From Saccharina japonica (Eukaryota > Sar > Phaeophyceae > Laminariales > Laminariaceae), in the NCBI GenBank assembly GCA_008828725.1, contig MEHQ01000097.1, positions 124,001 through 188,000 on the forward strand: DNA of 64,000 nt. The letters run 5' to 3'. Position 1 is the first letter of the stretch; each line of letters begins with the position of its first letter. The notes below the pieces were generated by a model, which was given only the letters and a program-made list of their open reading frames with translations, was not told the DNA's origin and made no database searches. The position numbers and the translations under genes were made by a program. Positions 25,902 through 37,900 of this stretch are shown piece by piece.

Positions 25902-28900
25902 AGCCATCGACTTTTACGTTTCCAGCCCTCTGAACAAAACTGCGGTCACAGTAGTCGCTGGTGTCTTCCCCTTCTAGACTTGCCTTTATTTTATTAGCAC
26001 AGCTCGTCCAATTCCGTCGCGAGCAGTGTACTGTACTGTCTCCTCTAGCTGTACTATGACGGGATAACATGGTGATCACAACCAAATACACGTCCCGGTG
26101 GTCTAGCAGGTAACCACGAAGACTGTTAGGTTGGAGGTCGAGGGTTCGAATCCCCGTATGGAGATTTTTATTCTCAAATGCCACTATTAATAACTGTCGA
26201 GAGCGCCTATTATAGCGTGGGTAGGCACAATTCCACGAGAGTCGACGAGGGAAGAAACTGCTGAAATCTTCTCGCGATAAAAATGCAAGGCACATAGTGG
26301 GGAGGGAGAAGAAGAGCCTACTTAGTGACCCCGGATCTGAGTTACGACTGAAGAGGGAGAGATAATAGAAGAGCGAATATCATATATGGCATTAAAAAAT
26401 AATCAGGACAGGACACCTACTAGTAGCAAGGAATAGGCTATATTATGAAAGCCAGGCTAATATTTGAAGGAAAATAAGCTAACGTTATCTCGAAATTAGT
26501 GCCGAAAACACGCACCCTCTCTATAAAAAAAAGAAACCCAGCCTGGGTTAGCTTTCCTGTTTCCTATCGGGTGTCCTGTCCTGTCCTGTACTGTATGGTG
26601 TCTAAAAATAGGGGTCTTATTACTATGCATTTCTATGCCCCCCCCCGTGAAACTGTATTTTCACCGGGGAGCCATAGTAATATAAACATAGAGGAAACAT
26701 AGAGGGAACGCATGCTACGATAGCCTGCATGCAGGTGCACCATTGGTGCACTTGAGGAGCTCTACACTAATAGTAAGTAAAAAAACCCAGTTTGGAGGGA
26801 AATACAAGTGCTATCATACCCGATGGAAAAACTCTGGCCTAACGAGACAATGGAAAATATGGCAACGTAAAAAATGAAATTCCGCCGATTTTGGGTTAAG
26901 ATGCACCGTCATTCCGAAAACGTTTTAGCCAAAAAAAGGTATACCCCCACACCTCTATCGTAGCACGCGTCAGGGGTACGTGGTTTTTGGGTCCGTTCCT
27001 GGGTTATCATTACTTTTGGGACAAGAGAATGATGTGATGTGTGCAGAAAAATTATTCCGACTACTCGTACCCATGCATCATTCCCGACCCCTGTTAATAT
27101 CAGTAGCTATGATGTTGTGGACGGAGGTCGAGAAGGTTTGAAGCAATGAGGATACAATGTTTCTGCACATATAATGATTTGTCTCTATCCTCGTTATTTG
27201 TCCTCTTTCGCTCAATTAATTAAATATACCCCCCCATACCTCAATATATATTGTGCGATTACAGCCATAGTCATTGGTAATATTTGATTAAAAAAAAACA
27301 CCTATGATATATACCAACAGACATTATATTTCGAGACGCCGGAAAAAAAAAACAGTTTGCGTCTTTAACGGGGCATTCAACAAAACAGAGACGACAATTT
27401 CGGCTTCCCTCGGGGGTCTGCTATTCTTTGTATGGAATGTTTATGAGCTATCAACGTTAAAGCCCGCGCTTACGTACACTGCCGGATGACAAACACATTG
27501 ACAATTCGAATACCTATTGAAGTAGATACGAGGTTAAGCAGTAGATATACACAGAAGGGAGTCAACTAAGACTTCCGTGTATAGTTAGGTATCCTTGTTC
27601 GCTTTCGGGGAATGTTTATGAGTGACCAACGCTGAATGAAGCCCATGCCTGAGGTAGGTATCCTTGTTCGGTTTCGGGGAATGTTTATGAGTGGTCAATG
27701 CTGAAGCCCTTGACTACACACATCGTCGGACCACAAAACACCAAACAACAATGTAATACACGAATCCAACAACACCCCCCTACCGAGTCGACGAAGGAAG
27801 GGTTAAGAACAGAAAATGGATGGAAGTAGGCGCGAAACGGACTGAGTAGATTTTGCGCAGGTAACTCTTTTTTTTTTTTTTTTTTTTTGGACGAATGCCA
27901 CGGTAGAGGTGCACCAGTTTAGCCTTCTGAGGGTGGTTACTTAAACAGTTCCATACCTCACCCGAAAAATGTTTTTGGAGGAAAATAAAAGTGCTGCGTA
28001 CCCAATTATACAATCCCACGAGCTAGGTATACTCGTATGGAAAATATGGCAACACAAGAAAAAAAGAAAGAAAGAAAATCCGACGAATTTGGGTTAAGGA
28101 GCCTTCAATAGATCATTCAGAAAAAAAAACAGCCAAAAAAAATTATACCCTATACCTCTATCGTAGCACGCGTCTTTGTGGTGGGTTTCTCCTCTCGGAG
28201 TGCTTATGAGTGGTCAAGGTTGAATCCCATGCTTACAAACACACTGTCGGGGGTGCCAAACACCGTATAATAGTTACAAACGAGGTTTTCGACAACATCG
28301 ACTCCCTAGCTACCATGTCGGCAAAAAAGCTAGGACTCTCTACGTAGGCGCAGAAGGTGGGAGTGAATTATTAATGAGACTCCGTGCACAGATATCCTTG
28401 CTTGATTCCGGGGAATGTTGTTTTGTAAATTATCAACGCTGAGGCTCATGCTTACACACCCTTTCGGAGAGCAAGCACCAAACAACAATCTAGTAGGTAC
28501 ACTATTTGGCTAAAGGGTGGTCATAGTGCGTATTCAATTGAGTATACGCAGGGAAAGATAATCGGTTTGGATGAGATTGATTGGTGGTATTCGACGACTT
28601 GTGTCAGCTTTTTGTTTTTTCATTCTGAATGAATAAATGCCCTGCACATTGTCGGGAAGGAAAATAATAATAAATATACTATTACACGTAACCGAATTAA
28701 CCAACACCCCCCCCTTTCGCCCCTCTCCACCCACCATGTCGACAAAAAAAACGGAACCGAACAAACAGGGTGGATCTGAAACCGCCAGAAACGGCCAAAA
28801 GCACGTGCGTCTACGCGGTGAAGCTGGAGGCACGAGCCATTTCTACCGATGGCTTCGACAAGGAGGTGGGGTTATAGAGGGCCATTATGCATATCGAGGA

Positions 28901-31900
28901 TTTTTTTTCCCCATTTTTTTTCAATATTTGTTTCCAAGAAAACAAATGTAAAAAGAGGAAAAAGAGGAAACATGTCCAAAGTTTGGATGTTCTTCAGAGG
29001 GAAAAATGTTTGGAAGGCTTCTCATTCTACTATCTGTGGGGGGGGGAAAAAATGGGAAAAATGGAAAGACGGAAAATTGCGCGAAACAATTCGTATTTTG
29101 ATATATATTTTTTAATTCATGGCTCCAACAAGAATGTCCCTTAGACCAACAACGAGTATTGTGGGGAACAAACCTTTTTTTCGGTCTCAAGGAACTGATT
29201 TCTAGACCGAATACGAATATATACCCCTGTATTCGCCTGGACCATTTTTAGCACTGAAAAAAAATCCTCAAAATCCATCCCGTAGAATGTCCGAAGACCT
29301 TTTGAAGCTCTTCTCCCTGCTTTTCTAATAGGGTTCCGGCGTGATTTTTCGGCGCAACCAAAATCAGTTTTCAGGAACTGAGGCGAACAAATCATATACG
29401 ACGGGTAGAGTTTTAGGTGTTTTGCGTTTTTCCTCGACTGGGCAGTAAACAAGGCAGCCAGACCTATCTACAGTAAGTACTGATGATAGGTAGATCGATC
29501 CCACTAAACGACATTTAAAAGCAGCTTTCAGCAGACTTGTGAAACAGACGATATAAGAAAATTAATGAAAATATTTTGGGGGGAGGCACCTCCCCCCCAT
29601 AACTATCGGTTTCTTGGGTCATCGATATCTCGAGGCTGCGAGTTCTGTTTTTTTTTTTTTTTTTGTGTATGTGATTGCCGGCTGTCTCAAAATGACTTAC
29701 CTGGTATATTTTACGGTGTATATTTTTTGGTTGTGCGACAAATGCACCTCTAAACAAAAACGAAAGGTCACCCTCATTCTTTTCCGAAAAAAAGCTATCC
29801 TCAATGTTGAAAACCGGCTGTTATTCCCTGGTGCACAACACTCCCCATACAAACCTCTTTTTTTCTCTCTCCCGTCAAAACGTTGTACACCCTCCGCTTC
29901 TTTCCAGCCCTTTTGGGATTTACTTTAAAACAAATATTTTTTCTTAGTATCCTCGCCTTCCTCAAACAACGTGTAGCATGAGCTTCAACTTTGACCACTC
30001 ATAAGCACTCCAAAACAAGAAAAAACACTGAATGAAAAAGCAAAAATAAAGAGACCCTCTGCACAGCAGTCTACTCCCTCCCTCCCTTCCCTGTACCTTC
30101 TCCCGGATTAAGACATTACGGGGTGGGCTAATGATGCCATAGTAAACACTAGTAAATAGAACCTACGGTATACACAAAAACCTATATATTTACCTATTTT
30201 TACTCACATTATTTGGTCCTATTAACTATGGTTCCCCCGAAAATAATATCAACTCCACCCATCCATTTGCTAGCCTTACGTGCGTACTCCTTTTATTGTT
30301 GCTGTCCCGTGTCGTCTGCTTTTGTGCTCTCTCCCCGGGGGGGGCAGATGGTGATGGGGCGATTTACACATTTAGCTATTTTTACTCACAACATTTGGTC
30401 CTATTATATTTACTATGGTTCCTCCGAAATATGACATCAACTCCATCCATTTTCTGGCCTTACGTACGTACTCCTTTTATTGTTGCTTCCCCTATGCCGT
30501 CTGTTTTTGGGTTCTCTCCCCGCGGGGGGGGGGCAGATGGTGATGGGCGATTTGCCCGCCATAGGAGCCCTGACGCACATGTCGAGGGTGACTCAGTCGG
30601 TCTACGCCGCTCTCCTTCGGGTGCACGTGGAAGAGCAGGGATGGGGAGACGTCGTCTCAAGCCAGGTGCGTTTGGTGATACTACACCATTACGGCGGGCC
30701 ATAGTACATAGGACCTACGCCGTACACAAAAAAGTATACAATTATCATTTTTACTCGCAATATTTGGTTCTATTTACTATACGTAGCCCGTAATAATCTC
30801 GATCCGTGTAACTTACTCTCCGCGACGAGGACTCGCTTTTTTTTTTTTTTTTCTTCTATCTTTTTCATTATCTTCGCTCTTCACTTCTCTCTCCCTCTTT
30901 GGTCGTAGCGAAGATCCGGGGTCACTAAGTAGGCTCTTCCCCTCCCTATCTCCCTCCCTCCCTCCCGCCCCCCCTCCCTCCCTACCACGGTATATACGTG
31001 CCTTACTTGCAAGTTTATCGCGAGAAGATTTCAGCACTTTCTTCCCTCGTCAACTCTCGTCGAATTGTGCTTACGCCACGCTAATAAAAAAGTATGCGCT
31101 GTCGACAGTTGGTGTCATTTTGAGATTTAAAAAACCTCCATACGAAGACTCGAACCCTCGACCTCCAACTTAACAGGCTTCGAGGCTACCTGCTAAGACT
31201 ACCGGGGTGATATGACCTACGGCATACACAAACACTATACACTTACCTATTTTTACTCACAATATTTGGTCCTATTCACCCTGCCTCCCCCGGTAACAAT
31301 ATCGGTCCGTGTTTTGTTTCACCGTGGTAACTTACTCTCTGCGACGACGAGGAGGGTCGCGTTGGTTGATTAACGTCGAATCAACGTGGGGGGGGCGAGA
31401 GAGCCTTCGGCTGATCGCGGCAGAGAGAAGGTCTCATTGATCTCCAAAACTATTTACGAAGTTAAAGCGACGACGACATGCTCTACGACTGCAGCACTAT
31501 TTTCGCGACTAAACATCGGCGGCTTTTATTTAATTCAAGAGTCCTCGTACAAGCAGTAACATATCGTGTGCGTCGGAGTTGAAAACGAATTAATATCTTG
31601 AAATAGTGTGGATTATACCGCATGTTTTAATACGATTGTTTCGGCGCGTTTTTCGTTTTTTACAAGGACGACCTCGCTCGAGGTGGAAACACCGTCGACG
31701 CTATTACGGGAGACCGTAGTAAATAAAAGGGAAATTGCCATTTAGGGGTATACCCCCTGGTTTTACGGTCATTTGGGGGTAGGGTCAAAATGCGCCCGCG
31801 GAACGCGCTCTCGCGGGCCCGAACGGGCCTCGAACGCCATTCCGAAGCCCTGGCATAACAAAAAAAACTATGTATTTCCATGTTTTACTATTAATAACAA

Positions 31901-34900
31901 TAGTTGGTCCTATTTATTATTGTCCTGCGGAATAGTCGACAAGTAAATTGTACCCCCCTAACACTGATGACGAGCGAATAATCCTTGATCACGCAAGAAC
32001 AATAGCATATATATATATATATGTACAGTGGGTGCCTAACCTCAAGCTAAGAGCATCCAAAAGACAAGAACATTCTTTAGTTAAGACCGGTCCGTGTTTT
32101 TTTTTCTTCTGATCGGCAAACGACCAACCCCCCTCCTCGTACAGAAGCAGGACTCGGAATTGTAAACTCGATCGCGATTATAAACAGAAAACTCGAGAAT
32201 TCCCGATCAAAACTATAATAATAACGAACCGCAGGTGATGGACGCGTTCGGCACCCAAAAAAACACATATGTAATGCTCGACCCCCGATTATTCAAATAT
32301 TTTCCTTTTTCGATTGGTTGACCATGATGATTCATAAACCCAAACAATTCCCGGCTAAAAACGTAAAACCGGACCCCGGAACGAATTTAACCGCACAGGT
32401 GATGGACGCGTTTGGCACCCTGGTGTCAAACGTTCAAGTGGCGGTGGGGCAGGTGCGGGGTGTCACGTGCTTACCCTTGACCCCTGACCCTCGGATGTAC
32501 GCCGACGGGCACAAGAAGGACCGACGACAGAAGGCAAGCTTCCCCACCCCTCATCCCGTAGGATATGCCGCCGGATGATTAGGAAACCCCCCCTCCCCTC
32601 CCCTTCTCACCAGCGGTTCTTAGCAGGATGGAGCCCACCCTCCATGCGATTCGCTCAATACCTCACGGCGCTTCGCGCTTGGTGCAAGCAATGTCTGCCT
32701 GGTTATAGGTGAAAACTAACATGCTCCATTCCGGCAATGTCGGGATGCGAGGGTCTATGGTCATACGAATACGGCCGTGGACAACATGAGTATCCCCCTG
32801 CCCCCCTTTCTGACGGTTTCTCGGGACTGACAGTTGTTTTGGTTAACTGTACACGTCGAACCGCAAGGGTGTACGCCGACGGGTGAAGGAAGGACCAACG
32901 ACAAGCATGCAAGTTTCCGTCTCCCTCCCACCCCATACGACACGCCGCTGGATGATACAGAGTAAACCCTTCCTTGCCCCCCCACCCCCCCCCCCTCTAT
33001 AAATATATGATACAAGTATATCTATAGGTTGGGTTGCCGTCGGTTGGCAACGACGCTGTAAAACACGCCACTCGCTGCGTAAGCTAGACAACCAGGGTGC
33101 CGTTTTTTTCCGTTTTGTTTTGGCGGTCACCAAAGCTGGCGGTCGAGTAGATCATTTGTGCGGGGTGGAGAACCTTTGCTCCGCACAAGGGGAATGGTCG
33201 TATCACGCAGTGTTAATATGGTAAGGCATCCGCGAGGCAGGTACATAGTAAAACCCATTGCTGTCTCCGGAAGTGGCCACACCAGAAATTAAATTGCCTC
33301 ATTGAAGCTGTCGTCCATATGCAAGTCCGCCCCAGAGGCGGTTCTTAGCAGGATGCAGCTCACCTTCCATGCGACTCGCCCAATACCTCACGGCGCTTCG
33401 CGCTTGGTGCAAGCAATGTCTGCCTGGTTGGTGAAAACCCAACGTGCTCCGTCCCGGCATTGTAGGGATGCGAGGGTCTATGGTCATATGACTACGGCCG
33501 TGCACGACATGAGTACCCCCCCCCCCTCCCCTCCCCCTTCCCATTCCCCCTCCTTTTTGACCGCCTCTTACGACCGACTTTCCAAACAACCTCGTGTGTA
33601 AGACGCGCGCTCAGCCAGAAGTAGCACGTTTCGGCTGAACTGAAAACGTTTTCTGAGTAAACAGGGGGCTCCTTAACCCATTCAGAACTGCAAAAACTTA
33701 TCCCACACTAATTCCAAGTAGTTGGTCCCCAAAAACGGAGGACCGGTTCTTAAGGGGTTAACCCATTCAGAACTGAAAAAAAGCTATCTTACACTAATTC
33801 CAAGTAGTTTGTCCCCACAAACGGGGGACCGGTTCTTAAGGGGTTAACCCATTCAGAACTGAAAAAAAAACTATCTCACATTAATTCCAAGTGGTTTGTC
33901 CCCAAATACGCGGGACCAGTTCTTAAGGGGTCATATATACCCAAAATCTTCGGAAACTTTTACATTTTTATGGTGCAATATCTTTCGTTGTATCGTTACT
34001 CGTAGGCCATGGGTTTTTTTTCATCGGGTACGAGTAGCACCTCTGGTTTCCTCCAAAATCAGTTTTTGGGTGACTTGCTGTTAGTATGGAGCTCCCTTAC
34101 GTGACCACCCTCAGAAGGCAAAAATGGTTGCATCTCTACCTTAAGGTAGCCATGCTATCTTAAGGTAGAGGTGCAAAATATTATTTCTGGGGCTCCTCGC
34201 CTGAGGAGGTCTATACTAATACTGAGTAATCTACCACTTTTTGTTTTGTTTGTTTTTTCGTTTTTGTCCATCCCATTTATTATCTTCGCACTTCTGTCCT
34301 TCTCCCTCCCTAGTCGTGACTCAGATCCGAGGTCACAAAGTAGGCTCCTCTCCCTCCTCCCCCACTACGACGGTTATTGCCTTGATTTTTATCGCGCAGA
34401 GGGTTCAGCCTTACTAACGCTCGTCGACTTTCATCGAATTTTGCATAACTCACGCTCTCGCGCTTTCCGCAATAGTCAAGAAATGTTTATTTTTATTTGA
34501 ACGTAAATATAAGGACCTACGACATAGTGAACTACATTTGCCTAACATGTCGTGTACCATCTGCCACGAATTGACATTTTATACATTGGTATTCAATACA
34601 AACATTAATTACATTTCCGCCCATAGTGGTATACTATGAAGAAGTCACCCAAAACTGATTTTGGAGGAATAAAGTGCTACTATACCCGATGAAACATCCC
34701 GCGCTACTATCAAAACGAAAACTATCATAATGTACCCGACATTTTGTTCACATTGAATGAAATTATCCAATATTAAAGTCAACGGACCAGTTCTTAAGAG
34801 TAAGGAGCCCGTCATTCCGAAAACGTTTCAGCCAAAAAAAGGTATACCTTATACCTCTAAGTCGCCGACGATTTTGTGTTTAAGGACCCCGTCGCTCAGA

Positions 34901-37900
34901 AACGTTTCGCCAAAAAAGGTATACCTATACCTCTACGTAGCACGCGTCAACTAGGTGCTCAGAAAACGTTTCAGCCAAAAAAAGGTATACCTTATACCTC
35001 TATCGTAGCACGCGCCAACTTAGGTCGCTCAGAAAACGTTTCAGCCAAAAAACGGTATACCTTATACCTCTATACGCTGCAAATTCCGACGATTTTGGGT
35101 TAAGGACCCGCTGTGCTCAGAAAACGTTTCGCCAAAAAAGGTATACCTTATACCTCTATCGTAGCACGGTCAATTAGGTCGCCATTCAGAAAACGTTTCA
35201 GCCAAAAAAAGGTATACCTTATACCGTCTATCGTAGCACGCGCAACTTAGGTCGCTCAGAAAACGTTTCAGCCAAAAAAAGGTATACCCTACACCTCTAT
35301 CGTAGCACGCGTCCCCGTGTGTGGTGAAAAAATCGCATCGATTTATATAATCTACCGAGCGAAATTGTACAAAATAATAATGAGGAATCAGCGAAAAATA
35401 TTTGGGGGGTCAAAAACGTTTTACCATACGGTAGCAGCATGGCTGCCACACACACTTCTAAAAAGGGGAATCATTGTATACACCCACGGTGGTTTCCGTT
35501 ACAAAACTGGAGTAGTCACAGCAGTAGTATAATATCTTCACTTTTTTTTGCAGCATTTAAAAAATACCAGAGGTACAATTTTCCCGGGTTAAGGCTTGAG
35601 CGGGAAACAAAAAAAACATAAGCACAAAAAAACAAAAACACAAAATAAATGGGGCGGAATTTCTTTTGTAGCGTCCGTCGGACGGGTGAGACGGCCGGGG
35701 GGCTCTGCCCTTTATTTCGGGGGGCCACACGTAGTAAATAGGGACAAATTATTGTTAGTAAAAACAGAGAAATCTATAGGTTTTTCTGTGTACCGTAGGT
35801 CCTATTTACTAGTATTACTATGCTCCTCCGTAAATAGTAGTGGGGCATACGCATATTGCACAGGTGGCCGGTAGCCCCCCCCCCGCTACCTTAGGGGATA
35901 GATGGTGGCCACAGGCGGCGAAACAGGAAGGGGATAAGATTAGCAAAACATTTTTTTGTGATATATGGAAGCAACGTAATGAGCGCCCAAGTGTTGGAGG
36001 TGTCTCTATTAGGAGTAGAAACGGTGCTCTGTCTCGAAAGGGATGCGTGGTCAATGGTCAAATGACTAAGGCAAGCAACAAATGAGTACGCCCCCCAGAC
36101 ATTAAATTAACTCATTGAAGCTGTCATCCATATGCAAGTCTGCCTGACAAGCGGTTCTTAGTAGGATGCAGCCCATCCTTCATGCGACTCACCCAACACC
36201 TCACGGCGCTTCGCGCTTGATGCTAGCAATGTCTGCCTGGTCGGTGAAAACCCGACATGCTCCGTCCCGGCATGGTAGGATGCGAGGGTCTATGGTCATA
36301 CGACTACGGCCATGCATGANAATGAAGTACACCCCCCCCCCCCTCAAGCCTCCCCCTATAAATGTATGATATATTTATAGGTTGGGTTGGCGTCGGTTGG
36401 CAACGACGCTGTAAAACACGCCACTCGCTGCGTGAGCTAGACAACCAGGGTGCCGTTTTTTTTTTTTTTATTTTGTTTTGGCGGTCACCAAAGCTGGCGG
36501 TCGAGTAGATCATTTGTGCGGGGTGGAGAACCTTTGTTCCGCACAAGGGGAATGGTCGTATCACGTAGTGTTAATATGGTAAGGCGTCCGCGAGGCAGTT
36601 ACATAGTAAAACCCATTGCTGTCTCCGGAAGTGGCCACACCAGAAATTAAATTAACTCATTGAAGCTGTCGTCCATATGCAAGTCCGCCTCAGAGGCGGT
36701 TCTTAGCAGGATGCAGCTCACCCTCCATGCGACTCGCCCAATACCTCACGGCGTTTCGCGCTTGGTGCAAGCAATGTCTGCCTGGTTGGTGAAAACCCAA
36801 CGCGCTCCGTCCCGGCATTGTAGGGATGCGAGGGTCTATGGTCATATGACTACGGCCGTGCACAACATGAGTACACCCCCCCCCCCCTAGATTCTGCTAG
36901 ACAACTATGGGTTGGCGTCGAGTGGCAACGACGCTGTAAAACAAGCCACCAGACCTTAGACATGAAATTACTAAACTAACCACTTGTTTTTTTCTCGTAT
37001 CTAAACACAAACCGGAAATAGACATGAAAATACTAAACTAACCAGTTTTTTTTCCCCATATCAAAACACAAACCAGACATAGACATGAAACTACTCAACT
37101 AACCAGTTTTTTTCTCATATCAAAACACAAACCGGACATAGACATGAAGTTACTAAACTAAACAGTTTTGTTTTCCACATACCAAAACACAAACCAGAAA
37201 TAAATATATATCATCTCCCATATTGTATCAGGTAATCTACAGTGAACAGATTAAAGCATAGACCAAAAACCCAGCATGACGGAGGAACGCACCTTACATG
37301 CGCGCACATAGATACAGCAAGGTCACCCCGACATGTTCAATTCGCATGAAGGTTGGGGTCTCGTGGTGAGATACCCGGAAATAATTACCGATTTCCATTG
37401 GGCGGTGGAAATCTGGTCCGACATCGTCCTACATCCCTAAAACTTGGTGCACATACCAGGCGCCAAATGAAGGAGAGGGGTGGATGATGCATGACATTAA
37501 GTCAGGCTTATTGAACTCATGAAACAAACGCCTTACCAGTGACCGACAACACGACCAAAGAGACGGAGCACCAAGCGATACGTAGATATCTTGATATCTT
37601 CAAGGATAGAAGCCGGTACAAAGTGTAGGGGGATCGTTGGCCAAGCTTTCGGCAGCGAAGATCTACTCGGGAGCATTAGTGGGGTAGCTACCCATGGTGA
37701 ACCGTACAACCGATGGAGGAAGCGACGTACGGGGAATCCCGATGTGTGAGTAAGACTTTGTGTTATGCAAGCCGTCCTTGAACTTTGCACGGTAAAAATG
37801 ATCTCCCTGGAGGAAAGTAACCAGAACAGCAGCGGGGCAAGAAGATAGAAGATACGGTCGTGGGACGCCACGATGGTTACCATGCAGATCGCCTGACACA

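Noticed and set aside
26090..26165. tRNA gene
   Set aside because: A and B boxes are present but no closing acceptor stem follows; the same head occurs attached to the SINE body in several copies.
28737..28951. ORF MSTKKTEPNKQGG in dynein intron 2/exon 3
   Set aside because: Wrong frame; the spliced frame of 28769-28865 matches dynein and joins in phase.
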